In this document: positions 18,299 through 25,781 of the stretch, one piece after another
Position numbering within the stretch: position 1 is the stretch's first letter
How the letters are laid out: each line of letters begins with the position of its first letter
Notes under the pieces: generated by a model
What the model saw: only the letters and a program-made list of their open reading frames with translations
The model's database searches: none
Told to the model about the DNA's origin: nothing
Position numbers and translations under genes: made by a program
Assembly (NCBI RefSeq): GCF_000282035.1
Contig: NZ_AKKA01000018.1
Location: 1 to 49,492, forward strand
Source: Rhizobium sp. CF122
Lineage (GTDB): Bacteria; Pseudomonadota; Alphaproteobacteria; Rhizobiales; Rhizobiaceae
Length of the DNA stretch: 49,492 nucleotides
Reading direction: 5' to 3'

Positions 18299-18697
18299 TT
18301 AGTTGCCGCCGATCTGCTTCGTGCAGCTGAAACTCTTGTCCCCGATCACGACATCCAGTGTGGCTTTGTATTCGGTTCCTTTGGAGTCGAGCGAGACGGA
18401 GCTGAGGATTGCCGCATGTCCCGCTATGGCATCGAAATCGCCACTCTGGCTGCTCGTGGAGCTTCCACCGTCTCCTGATTTCTCGACATGGAAGGTGTAA
18501 GTCCCGCCGACATGCTTGTCGGCGTGGACGAGCGCATCCAGTCTTACCATACCTGCTCCAGGCGTTGCTTTGATTTTGCAAAGCTGCGCCTCGTCAGATT
18601 GGTTGGCAGTCGTCATGGCCGCAATGGCGCCGACGGGAAGCAGGACCAGCGCAAGAATGGCCGTCAGGCCGCGTAGATGTTTGACGCTATATGGCAT
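18299..18697 (-). CDS. csgH: Curli assembly protein CsgH-like
   Basis: 132 aa with signal peptide (GLTAILALVLLPVGAIA). The mature part is an immunoglobulin-like beta protein with two cysteines (AQLCKIKA and KSFSCTKQ) and the stretch HVGGTYTFHVEKSGDGGSSTSSQSGDF, as in alphaproteobacterial CsgH, the periplasmic inhibitor that stops curlin from polymerising before secretion. Start supported by AGGGGAG. It lies between two curlin genes, which strengthens the call. 64 bp separate it from the curlin gene upstream, probably one transcript ending at 18242. Confidence 0.78.
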   Translation of the reverse strand: MPYSVKHLRGLTAILALVLLPVGAIAAMTTANQSDEAQLCKIKATPGAGMVRLDALVHADKHVGGTYTFHVEKSGDGGSSTSSQSGDFDAIAGHAAILSSVSLDSKGTEYKATLDVVIGDKSFSCTKQIGGN

Positions 18698-18761
18698 GGG
18701 TCGTCTCCCCTAGTGGTCTGCTGTTGCGATCTTGACCTCTTTCACGTCATCGCGGAGCCGC

Positions 18762-19199
18762 TTACGGGCAGGCCTGGACGAAGGCCGCGACATTGCCGTT
18801 GCCGCCCTGGCTGACATTGGCGTTGCAGCCATGGCCGACCTGGACGCCAGCCGCGATGTTGCCATTGCCGTCCTGGGTAAGGATCGTCGTGTGGTTGGAG
18901 CCAAACTGGCCGATGCCGGCGACGTTGCGGACGCCGTTCTGATAGGTGGCGCCATAGTTGTCATTGCCTTCCTGACCGACAGCCGAAAGGTTATGACGAC
19001 CATATTGATGGCCGATAATCCGGTTGTAGCCCCCGTTCTGATAGCTTCTGATCCGGTTTCCGTATCCTTCTTGCGCGCCACCGGCAGAGTTCGACCAGCC
19101 ATATTGTTCGATGCGCACATCGTTGGCCATGGCGGGGGCTGCGGCGGTGAGGCCAACGAGAGCGACGAGTGCGGTTGCAATGAAAGACGTGCGGATCAT
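18762..19199 (-). CDS. Curlin-repeat protein (CsgA-like), first
   Basis: 145 aa; GAGGAG upstream of the ATG; signal peptide cut near PAMA-ND. Nearly the whole mature chain is curlin repeats (VRIEQYGWSN, IGHQYGRHNLSAVGQEGND, ATYQNGVRNVAGIGQFGSN, ILTQDGNGNIAAGVQVGHG, ANVSQGGNGNVAAFVQ), each with Gln-Gly-Asn ladders. Ends with a second cysteine in QACP. It is likely the major extracellular amyloid subunit. The secretion genes csgE, csgF and csgG are not in this window and must be encoded elsewhere if the system works. Confidence 0.88.
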   Translation of the reverse strand: MIRTSFIATALVALVGLTAAAPAMANDVRIEQYGWSNSAGGAQEGYGNRIRSYQNGGYNRIIGHQYGRHNLSAVGQEGNDNYGATYQNGVRNVAGIGQFGSNHTTILTQDGNGNIAAGVQVGHGCNANVSQGGNGNVAAFVQACP

Positions 19200-19351
19200 G
19201 ACTGTGTCTCCTCAGGCGGATAAGACCGCGGTTGAACGACTTTCTTTTGGACGCTCCCTTTGGAACAGAAGCTGAAGGCACCATTCAGTCGGGGTTCATT
19301 CGCAGAGATCGGCGCTTTGGCCTTGATCCCATTAATCGGCCATCGGCACCC

Positions 19352-19771
19352 TCAGCCATCATCCTGCATGGAGGCTGCGATGAGCGCGGAATCCTCTGGT
19401 TCGATGGGGAAGAGCCCGAACCGCAATTGATAACCCCAGTTGCCGCTTCGGGTGAACGCCAGCTGACCGAGGAGCGGACGGATCGGCACCTCCGCTGTTG
19501 GTCGCCAGTCGACATCCCGCCGCCAGGGTACGAAGCCGGGAAACATTTCCGCTTGATAGGGTGAGCGGTCGGTGATGATCCCGATTGCAGTGAAGGCCTG
19601 CAGGCGGTCTTTTCCGCGGAAGGTCTCGGAGGGAGAGTAGTAGATGACGGTGTCGCCAGGGGCGGTCCGCCGTAGCGGTCCACCCTTGCCGTGACAGACC
19701 TGCATGAAGCCCGCCGCACGACCGATCCGCACATGCTCGGCCGAGGCTACGGCAATCCACGTGAGCGCCAT
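19352..19771 (-). CDS. EVE-domain protein
   Basis: 139 aa, a stand-alone EVE (PUA-like) domain: [26 protein letters not shown] at the start, [15 protein letters not shown] in the middle and [19 protein letters not shown] later. EVE domains hold a pocket for modified bases in DNA or RNA. The starting ATG follows four bases after the stop of a 45-codon frame (19775-19912). Physiological target unknown; the context (MarR/SRPBCC operon upstream on the same strand) gives no hint. Confidence 0.85.
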   Translation of the reverse strand: MALTWIAVASAEHVRIGRAAGFMQVCHGKGGPLRRTAPGDTVIYYSPSETFRGKDRLQAFTAIGIITDRSPYQAEMFPGFVPWRRDVDWRPTAEVPIRPLLGQLAFTRSGNWGYQLRFGLFPIEPEDSALIAASMQDDG

Positions 19772-19774
19772 GGC

Positions 19775-19912
19775 TCAAACTCCCGCCGAGACGAGATAAC
19801 CCCGCACGCGATGCCGGCCGTCGGGATTCCATGCGCCAGCGGCTCCGCAATCGGCGTGCCATTGATCGCCCTCGGCGGTGTTGCTCAGGCAAGGAAGAAT
19901 GCTATTTGACAT
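19775..19912 (-). CDS. Possible small gene upstream of the EVE gene
   Basis: 45 codons (MSNSILPCLSN...GRHRVRGYLVSAGV), ending four bases before the EVE start. The spacing suggests translational coupling, and the composition (Trp, Cys, His) is not that of a random GC-rich shadow. The ribosome site is weak and I know no family. An extension to 19978 is less likely. Confidence 0.35.
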   Translation of the reverse strand: MSNSILPCLSNTAEGDQWHADCGAAGAWNPDGRHRVRGYLVSAGV

Positions 19913-19974
19913 GGTACTATTCTGTCTTAGTGGGATAGGAGAACCGATACGCCTTTTATCGAAAGGTCGGCCGT

Positions 19975-20004
19975 GCAAAGAGACGCTCCGCCGTTTGCGG
20001 AGCG
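19975..20004 (-). terminator. Terminator after the MarR gene
   Basis: On the minus strand CGCTCCG (20004-19998), 7-nt loop, CGGAGCG (19990-19984), then TCTCTTTGC. Moderate T tract. Confidence 0.6.
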
Positions 20005-20014
20005 GCGCCTTTTC

Positions 20015-20470
20015 CTAATCGATATCTCCGGCGAGCGGCCGCAATATCTTGACCAAATCCGCGTTCTCAACGGTCGCGAAAAAAGCCGCATCGGCCGCCT
20101 CTACCGCCGTGATCGCCTTCTTCGCAACGTCAATGCCGATGGAGGTCGCCCTAATCACTTTCGCGCGGGAGTCGCTGGGATCGGCTTCTCTTGTAATCAA
20201 GCCCTTCGATTCCAGCCGGGCAAGGACGTCGGACGTCATCTTGATGTCTGTCCCCGCCTGGCCGGCAAGCTGAGCCTGATTGGGCGGCTTGCCGGCGCGT
20301 CCAAGCCACATCGCTGAGGCCAGGAGGACGAATTGAACATGGGTCAGGCCCAGCGGTACCAGCACCGCTGTCATCAAGCGCTGCCATCGCATGGTGGTTC
20401 GCCAGAGGAGCAATCCGGGGCTCTCTGACGCCTCCTTGAATTGCGTTGGTAAGTTTTGCTCGTCATTCAT
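20015..20470 (-). CDS. MarR-family transcriptional regulator
   Basis: 151 aa from the ATG at 20470, preferred because it overlaps the end of the SRPBCC gene by 8 bp and opens MNDEQNLP; a frame to 20521 adds 17 residues out of register with MarR proteins. Winged-helix core: LGLTHVQFVLLASAMWLG, QLAGQAGTDIKMTSDVLARLESKGLITREADPSDSRAKVIRAT. The recognition helix (TDIKMTSDVLARLE) and the wing (DPSDSRAK) are standard. It likely represses its own operon through the palindromes at 20924-20958. Confidence 0.9.
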   Translation of the reverse strand: MNDEQNLPTQFKEASESPGLLLWRTTMRWQRLMTAVLVPLGLTHVQFVLLASAMWLGRAGKPPNQAQLAGQAGTDIKMTSDVLARLESKGLITREADPSDSRAKVIRATSIGIDVAKKAITAVEAADAAFFATVENADLVKILRPLAGDID

Positions 20471-20894
20471 GGCGTTCAAACGCTTTCGCACACTCGAAGA
20501 GCCGTGCCATCGAAGTATCAAAATCCCCGCTGATTTGAGGGCCGAGTTCAGGCCCTACATCCCCGGCTGATGGTCCTGAGATTTCGAGCCGATGCGTGAC
20601 TTGGGTTCCACCGGCAACTGGCTTCAACGTATGGCGGAACAAGAGCTTAAGATCACCGAATGAGGTTTCGTCGGCGTAAGTCACGTTATCGACCAGATCG
20701 ACGATCACCGATTCGAAAGTTTCCTGTCCCGCAGGTGTCACTGAAACGCGTGTACCTTTAGCGAAGGGTCCATGAAGAACGAAGATATCTGACCCCTCAT
20801 ACGAGAGCCGGCCTTCATGTAGCGCCTTGAGTGCTTCCCAAATCGGTCGCGCGGAGAGGGGAGAAATTGCGGTGTATTCATTCGTCCACATCAT
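20463..20894 (-). CDS. SRPBCC-family protein (polyketide cyclase/START-like)
   Basis: 143 aa. TNEYTAISPLSARPIWEALKALHEG at the N-terminus, SVTPAGQETFESVIVDLVDN and HTLKPVAGGTQVTHRLEISG in the middle, and a C-terminal amphipathic helix (DFDTSMARLFECAKAFERHE) give the helix-grip fold of the SRPBCC superfamily, which encloses a hydrophobic ligand. It is the first gene of a two-gene operon with the MarR regulator (8-bp overlap), a pairing in which the regulator often senses a related small molecule. Ligand unknown. Confidence 0.82.
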   Translation of the reverse strand: MMWTNEYTAISPLSARPIWEALKALHEGRLSYEGSDIFVLHGPFAKGTRVSVTPAGQETFESVIVDLVDNVTYADETSFGDLKLLFRHTLKPVAGGTQVTHRLEISGPSAGDVGPELGPQISGDFDTSMARLFECAKAFERHE

Positions 20895-20923
20895 GTTGCT
20901 CCAGTTTGCTTCTTCAATTTAGT

Positions 20924-20958
20924 CTGTGCACAGATTATCTGTGCGCAGACTATCTGTC
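20924..20958. promoter_or_regulatory. Phased palindromes, MarR operator candidate
   Basis: CTGTGCACAG (20924-20933, perfect palindrome), ATTAT, CTGTGCGCAG (20939-20948), ACTAT, CTGTC (20954-20958). The unit repeats every 15 bp. It sits 30-64 bp upstream of the SRPBCC start. Confidence 0.65.
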
Positions 20959-21041
20959 AAGCTGGTTGTCGCGGCGAATTTCCAACCTTGAAAAACGAGG
21001 AAGACGAAGCCTATGGAGACCGGGCCGGGGCTCTTATACAG

Positions 21042-21063
21042 CCCATATTCGCGAGAATATGGG
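21042..21063. repeat. Perfect inverted repeat with GCGA loop
   Basis: CCCATATTC (21042-21050), GCGA, GAATATGGG (21055-21063). On the plus strand the loop is a GNRA-type tetraloop. It lies in the 370-bp gap before the small membrane protein gene at 21265. No T tract follows, so it is not a terminator. Confidence 0.55.
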
Positions 21064-21264
21064 ATGCCAGGCAGCGCCTTCGGATACTTGAGGGCGGCAG
21101 TCGATGGTAGCGACGCTTACCGTCGATGGCGGTCACTGTTTCTGGCGCCCGCTCGCAGTAGACCCGCGGTCGGCCGCGAGCTGATCGCCGCCTCTTCAGG
21201 AAGGCAAGAGAGACCATTTGTCGGGCTACGGGATCACATTTCGTGAGATGCTATAGGAAATACA

Positions 21265-21504
21265 ATGAAAAAGTTGCTTCGCCTGCTGCTGACAATCGCT
21301 CTTGCGATGGTCGTTCTCACCGGTTTCCGCTGGTATCGCTATGTCACCAACACCGATAGCCCTTACGACGAAATCGGCATTATGCTCAACAACAATATGC
21401 CAAGCCCGATCAACGCATGGGGATGCGCCAAACTCGAAACCACCTTTACCGGTTCCTTGCCACAGCGCGGCTGCGCTGCCGACGACGGAACGCAATGGAA
21501 GTAA
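21265..21504 (+). CDS. Small single-pass membrane protein, unknown
   Basis: 79 aa. AGGAAA lies 5-6 nt before the ATG. One N-terminal membrane helix (KKLLRLLLTIALAMVVLTGF) is followed by a soluble part with DSPYDEIGIMLNNNMPSPINAWGCAKLETTFTG and two cysteines (WGCAKLE, RGCAAD), which would lie in the periplasm and could bond. The 'inaWGC..L...F' pattern suggests a conserved small envelope protein. I do not recognise the family. It is convergent with the LysR gene over a shared terminator hairpin. Confidence 0.72.
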   Translation: MKKLLRLLLTIALAMVVLTGFRWYRYVTNTDSPYDEIGIMLNNNMPSPINAWGCAKLETTFTGSLPQRGCAADDGTQWK

Positions 21505-21537
21505 CCTCTGTGCGCGATCTGCAATAGCTGGCCTGGC

Positions 21538-21563
21538 GGGGATCTCTACCGACGGAGATCCCC
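21538..21563. terminator. Bidirectional hairpin between convergent genes
   Basis: GGGGATCTC (21538-21546), 8-nt loop, GAGATCCCC (21555-21563). It overlaps the last codons of the LysR gene. No strong T tract on either side. Confidence 0.5.
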
Positions 21564-22433
21564 GGCGATCCAGTGGACGATTGCCTTGACCCGTCGTGGC
21601 ACGAATTGCCGTGACGGATGCACGGCGTGGATCGGCAGACTGTGCTTGCCCCAACTGGCGAGCACCTCGGTCAGTCGCCCGGCGGTGATGTCGTCCGCTA
21701 CCAGAACCTCAGGTGCGTAGATGATGCCAGCGTCTTCCACCGCGGCAACGCGCATGGCTTCGCCGTTGTCGATGGCGATATTGCTGTTGATCTTTGCCGC
21801 CAGCATCTGTCCGTCCCTACCTTCGAAATGCCATTGATCGCGTGGGACAAGATTGAGGCTCAGGATGCAGCGATGCTGTTCCAACTGTTCGGGATGGGTC
21901 GGCACGCCGCTCTTACCGAGATAGCCGGGCGAGGCGCAGCAGACGAAGCGATAGGTGCCGATCCTTCTTGCGATCAAAGAAGACGGCCGCAGGTGCGCCA
22001 CCCGAATTGCGAGATCATAGCCTTCCGAAATCAGATCGACGTTGCGATCCGAAAGGTTGAGCTCCAGGCTGACGGCCGGATGCTGGTTGGCAAAGCGGGC
22101 GATGGATGATGTGAGCCGCTTTACCCCGAGCGTCGTCGGTCCGCTGATGCGCAAGTGGCCGGATATTTCATGGATCTGAGGGCCGGCGAGGTCGTTCAAC
22201 TCCTCCAGCTCATCGATGATCCGGCCTGCTTTCTCAAGAAAGCTGACGCCGATCTCGGTGAGTCTCTGCGTTCGCGTGGTACGCTCGATCAGCTTGACGC
22301 CGTAGTCTGCCTCCAAGGCCTGAATTCGCCGGCCGACCATGGCGGGCGACAGGTTGAGCCGGGTTGCGGCCTTGGCGAAACTCCCTGAGGTCGCCACGGC
22401 GACGAAGGTCTTCAGATTGGTGAGATCGTTCAT
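21546..22433 (-). CDS. LysR-family transcriptional regulator
   Basis: 295 aa. N-terminal HTH (DLTNLKTFVAVATSGSFAKAATRLNLSPAMVGRRIQALEADYG) and linker helix, then the effector domain (GHLRISGPTTLGVKRLTSSIARF, EGYDLAIRVAHLRPSSLIARRIG). It is close to the CrgA/DmlR-like group that controls neighbouring oxidoreductases. It is divergent from the F420-reductase-like gene at 22536, its likely target, with direct repeats in the 102-bp space between them. Confidence 0.92.
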   Translation of the reverse strand: MNDLTNLKTFVAVATSGSFAKAATRLNLSPAMVGRRIQALEADYGVKLIERTTRTQRLTEIGVSFLEKAGRIIDELEELNDLAGPQIHEISGHLRISGPTTLGVKRLTSSIARFANQHPAVSLELNLSDRNVDLISEGYDLAIRVAHLRPSSLIARRIGTYRFVCCASPGYLGKSGVPTHPEQLEQHRCILSLNLVPRDQWHFEGRDGQMLAAKINSNIAIDNGEAMRVAAVEDAGIIYAPEVLVADDITAGRLTEVLASWGKHSLPIHAVHPSRQFVPRRVKAIVHWIAGDLRR

Positions 22434-22444
22434 TCGATACTATT

Positions 22445-22476
22445 ATGCAATTATGTACTACGCTTCAATGCAATTA
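22445..22476. promoter_or_regulatory. LysR binding-site candidate
   Basis: ATGCAATTA occurs twice in the same orientation (22445-22453 and 22468-22476, 23 bp apart) within the divergent space, in an AT-rich stretch unlike its surroundings. Confidence 0.4.
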
Positions 22477-22535
22477 AAGATGAGATCGCGGACGGCTATA
22501 TCGGGGTCATTCAATCTGACAAAGGAAATGACCAC

Positions 22536-23153
22536 ATGAAAACTGCCATCATCGGAACTGGAAATATGGGCGCGGGTTTGGCCCGCCGGCTTGCCGGCAA
22601 GCGCGATCTCATCCTCGCCTCGCGCAATGGGGCTGCGGCAAAGTCGATCGCAGAGGAGATTGGTTCTTCGAGTGCCCCGATCGCCACGGCGGTAGCCGAA
22701 GCCGACATCGTGGTGCTCGCATTGCCCTATGGCTCCGCGCTCGAGTTCGCCGGTTCGGAAGCGTTGGAGGGCAAAATCCTGATCGATATCACCAATCCTC
22801 TGAAGCCTGATTTCTCGGGCTTACTTTTTGCAAACGAAACATCGGCCGCCGAACAGATCCAGAGCAATGCCAAGGGTGCGAAGGTCGTGAAGGCCTTCAA
22901 CACGATCTTTGCCGAGCTTTTTGCTGCTTCTCCCGATCAGACCGTCACCATTCCGGTTTTTCTGGCTGGTGACGAAGACGCTGTCGAAATCTCCGCGGCG
23001 CTGGTGAGGGATGCCGGCTTCGCGGTCGAGAAGATCGGTTCGCTGGACGCTGCTCGCCTGCTCGAACCGCTGGGCATGCTCAATATCCGCCTCGGTTACG
23101 GTTTGGGCCGTGGTACGCGCATTGCCCCGAAATGGGCTGTCGTCCAAGGCTGA
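22536..23153 (+). CDS. NADPH-dependent F420 reductase-like oxidoreductase
   Basis: 205 aa. The N-terminal Rossmann motif IIGTGNMGAGLARRLA is followed by LASRN, ADIVVLALPYGSALEF and IDITNPLKPDFSG, then VVKAFNTIFAELF, the pattern of the NAD(P)-binding F420-reductase-related family (also called NADP oxidoreductase, coenzyme F420-dependent). In rhizobia such proteins reduce unknown substrates and F420 itself is usually absent. The divergent LysR gene probably controls it. No C-terminal extra domain. Confidence 0.85.
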   Translation: MKTAIIGTGNMGAGLARRLAGKRDLILASRNGAAAKSIAEEIGSSSAPIATAVAEADIVVLALPYGSALEFAGSEALEGKILIDITNPLKPDFSGLLFANETSAAEQIQSNAKGAKVVKAFNTIFAELFAASPDQTVTIPVFLAGDEDAVEISAALVRDAGFAVEKIGSLDAARLLEPLGMLNIRLGYGLGRGTRIAPKWAVVQG

Positions 23154-23861
23154 GCCAGGGGCTGGCAAGACCTAGGCCTACTTCACCGCGCTCACTGCGG
23201 GCGGTGAAGGAGTGCTCTGAGGCCCTGTCTGCTGCCTCAGGACGAGGCCTGCGCTGCTATTGATGAAAAGATCGCCGACTCTGCTTGCCCTTGCGCCAAT
23301 GGCGGCGATGCCGCCTTTAGCATCACCGTCGAAACGTTGAGGAAGAGATTGTCCAAGGGCAGGTTACCGTCCTGCCAACCGCCGGTGCAGTATTGTGTTC
23401 GCGCGAGCAGGCCGCTCCGACGAGAGGAGCGCACGGAACCGTGCACTGATTTGTGGCGTCATTTCTGGCATTCTTTAGGCAGCTCTTGCCGCCGTTGGCC
23501 TCTCGACCAGTTGGAGTGAATTCTCCAGCGCCGACGTTGCAACGGTCGTCATTGTGTTCGGCGTTATCGTCATGGTTCGATTGCCTCACTCTCGTACTTG
23601 CAAGGTGAAGTGACTTCGGCAGCATTTCCATAGCTTGCTACGGGGATAGCCCTTCGACCGCTTCCACACGCGCCCGGATAACGACGCTGGGCTATGAAGC
23701 GACGTCTACAATTGCAACGCCTCCGCCAGGAGCGCGTCGGTAGCTAAATTAATCCTTGTACTGCACATCGATAGAGCTGCTTGTTGGCCGTGTCAGGCGT
23801 ACGCCTGCTCGTTCAGGCAGATAAAAATATTTCTAAAAATGAGTGTTCTTTGGAATCTGAT

Positions 23862-23876
23862 ATTCCGATCGAGGGT
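23862..23876. promoter_or_regulatory. Inverted repeat upstream of sigma-54 promoter
   Basis: GGAAT-CTGAT-ATTCC, 11 bp upstream of the -24 element. Possible activator site, though closer than a usual enhancer. Confidence 0.35.
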
Positions 23877-23886
23877 CAAATCGGAC

Positions 23887-23900
23887 GGCACGCTCATTGC
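23887..23900 (+). promoter_or_regulatory. Sigma-54 (-24/-12) promoter of the sulfur operon
   Basis: GGCACGCTCATTGC: GG at 23887-23888 and GC at 23899-23900 with exactly 10 bp between, and flanking CACG/TT as in TGGCACG-N4-TTGC. The ATG of the first gene is 45 bp further on. In Pseudomonas putida the sfn genes need sigma-54 and the enhancer-binding protein SfnR. Confidence 0.65.
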
Positions 23901-23944
23901 CAATAATCTAGTTAATTTATAGATTTTCTGCGTTGGAGGATCCC

Positions 23945-24529
23945 ATGCAAGAACTGCGCATCGTCGGAATATCAGGAAACGTAAAGGCGCCATCTCGGAC
24001 ATCGGCGCTGGTTGCGTCCGTTCTTCGACGCATCGAGTCCGAGCTTGACCTCCCAGGACGACACATCGATTTGGCTGTGTCTGCACCAGCGCTCTTCCGA
24101 GCCTTGCGGGCTGACCAACTGGATGATGAAGGCGCGGAGATCGTCCGCGCGGTAGAGAGCGCGGACGTCCTAGTCGTCGGCTCTCCAGTTTACCGCGCTT
24201 CGTATAGCGGAGCGCTTAAGCACCTGTTCGACCTAGTTCATTATGAGGCGCTGATCGGCAAGCCCGTGATCCTCGTCGCAACGGGCGGAACGCCGTTGCA
24301 TGGTCTGATGATCGACCATCAGCTGCGGCCCCTGTTCAGTTTCTTCAAAGCGCTGCCGCTACCAACCTCGGTCTATGCGCTTGAGAGTGAGTTCGACTCA
24401 TACGCAGTTGCAAGTCCAGACATCCAAAAGCGGATCGGAGCAGCCGTGCGCGACCTGGAACGGAACGTTCCGCACGCCACGGCACTCGCCTTGGCCCGCG
24501 CCGAAGAACAATCGCGGCTGAGCGCCTAA
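23945..24529 (+). CDS. msuE: NAD(P)H-dependent FMN reductase (MsuE/SfnF-like)
   Basis: 194 aa from the ATG at 23945, with GGAGG 5 nt upstream. Flavodoxin-like fold of the NADPH-dependent FMN reductase family: RIVGISGNVKAPSRTSALV (phosphate loop for FMN), VVGSPVYRASYSGALKHLFD and KPVILVATGG. It supplies reduced FMN to a two-component monooxygenase. The partner is the SfnG gene 30 bp downstream. SsuE, MsuE and SfnF are close relatives; the pairing with SfnG favours an SfnF-like role. Confidence 0.88.
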   Translation: MQELRIVGISGNVKAPSRTSALVASVLRRIESELDLPGRHIDLAVSAPALFRALRADQLDDEGAEIVRAVESADVLVVGSPVYRASYSGALKHLFDLVHYEALIGKPVILVATGGTPLHGLMIDHQLRPLFSFFKALPLPTSVYALESEFDSYAVASPDIQKRIGAAVRDLERNVPHATALALARAEEQSRLSA

Positions 24530-24559
24530 CAGATCACGAAAAAGGACGGAGAGAGACCG

Positions 24560-25669
24560 ATGTCACAATCGAAGAAAGAACCCTTGAAATTTGCCTACTG
24601 GGTGCCGAACGTGTCGGGCGGCCTAGTCATCAGTTCGGTCGAGCAACGAACCGATTGGGGCATCGACTACAATCGCAAGCTCGCCCAGATCGCCGAACAG
24701 TCCGGGTTTGAGTATGCCTTGAGCCAGATTCGCTTCACGGCCGGATATGGCGCCGACAACCAACACGAGTCGGTTTCCTTCTCCCACGCGCTTCTTGCTG
24801 CCACCGAAAAGCTCCGCGTCATTGCTGCCGTCCTGCCGGGGCCATGGAACCCAGCCCTGCTCGCCAAGCAGATTTCCACCATCAGCCACCTCACCAACGG
24901 CCGCGTCGACGTCAACATCGTCTCCGGCTGGTTCCGCGGCGAGTTCGCCGCCATTGGCGAGCCCTGGCTGGACCATGACGAACGCTATCGCCGCTCCGAG
25001 GAGTTCATCCGTGCGATCCGTGGCATCTGGACGGATGAGGTCTATAACTTGCGCGGCGATTTCTATCGCTTCACGGATTATTCGATGAAGCCGAAGCCGA
25101 TCGGCGTAATTCCGCAGGTGTTCCAGGGCGGCTCCTCACGTGCGGCTCGTGACATGGCAGCCCGTGTATCCGACTGGTACTTCACCAACGGCAATACGCC
25201 GGAAGGTTTGAAGGCCCAGGTGGACGACATCCGCGCCAAGGAAAAGGCTTTCGGCAAAACCTGGCGCACGAAGATCGGCATGAACGCCTTCGGCATTGTC
25301 CGCTCTTCGGAGAAGGAAGCGCAGGAAGTCCTTCAGGAGGTTCTCGACAAGGCGATCCCCGAGGCGGTCAAGGGCTTCCACCACGAGGTCCAGAACGCCG
25401 GCAATGCCTCGCCGGAGCGCGAAGGCAACTGGGCGAAGTCCACCTTCCAGGATCTGGTACAATACAATGACGGTTTCCGTTCAAACCTGATCGGCACGCC
25501 GGAGCAGGTGGCCGAACGCATCATCGGTCACAAACGGGCGGGCGCGGACCTCATTCTCCTCGGCTTCCTGCATTTCCAGGAGGAGGTGGAATATTTCGGC
25601 AAGCACGTCCTGCCGATCGTCCGCGAACTGGAAGCGATCGACGACCAGCGGCTGGAAGCCGCCGAGTAA
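24560..25669 (+). CDS. sfnG: Dimethylsulfone monooxygenase SfnG
   Basis: 369 aa, bacterial-luciferase-like, FMNH2-dependent. Opens with KFAYWVPNVSGGLVISSVEQRTDW, as in SfnG. SQIRFTAGYGADNQHESVSF, LTNGRVDVNIVSGWFRGEFAAIGEPWLDHDERYRRSEEFI and QGGSSRAARDMAARVSDWYF follow as in SfnG/SsuD proteins. It cleaves dimethylsulfone to methanesulfinate and formaldehyde with O2 and reduced FMN. GGAGAGAG lies before the ATG. It sits between its flavin reductase and a transporter operon. Confidence 0.92.
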   Translation: MSQSKKEPLKFAYWVPNVSGGLVISSVEQRTDWGIDYNRKLAQIAEQSGFEYALSQIRFTAGYGADNQHESVSFSHALLAATEKLRVIAAVLPGPWNPALLAKQISTISHLTNGRVDVNIVSGWFRGEFAAIGEPWLDHDERYRRSEEFIRAIRGIWTDEVYNLRGDFYRFTDYSMKPKPIGVIPQVFQGGSSRAARDMAARVSDWYFTNGNTPEGLKAQVDDIRAKEKAFGKTWRTKIGMNAFGIVRSSEKEAQEVLQEVLDKAIPEAVKGFHHEVQNAGNASPEREGNWAKSTFQDLVQYNDGFRSNLIGTPEQVAERIIGHKRAGADLILLGFLHFQEEVEYFGKHVLPIVRELEAIDDQRLEAAE

Positions 25670-25698
25670 CGGCTTCCTTTCAAAATTGAAATGGCGAA

Positions 25699-25721
25699 CG
25701 GCTCCCCATCGCGGGGAGCCG
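25699..25721 (+). other. Intercistronic hairpin after sfnG
   Basis: CGGCTCCCC (25699-25707), ATCGC, GGGGAGCCG (25713-25721): a 9-bp GC-rich stem without a T tract between sfnG and the transporter genes. It may act as an mRNA 3' stabiliser or partial terminator. Confidence 0.5.
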
Positions 25722-25781
25722 GTAGGTGACGTGTGGCCGTCAGGCCGCGCCGCAGGATTTCTGCGCACAACGGAGCAGACG

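Larger units (their letters stand above)
23154..23944. other. Long gene-free stretch
   Basis: About 790 bp with only short, unconvincing frames on either strand. One plus-strand segment near 23500-23600 would encode a short hydrophobic run but has no start context. The right end becomes AT-rich and carries the sigma-54 promoter and an inverted repeat that serve the sulfur operon. I see no intact gene; decayed sequence is possible. Confidence 0.5.

Noticed and set aside
23237..23631. Short minus-strand frames in the gap before the sulfur operon
   Set aside because: No ribosome site, no recognisable motif, and no frame stands out over the others.
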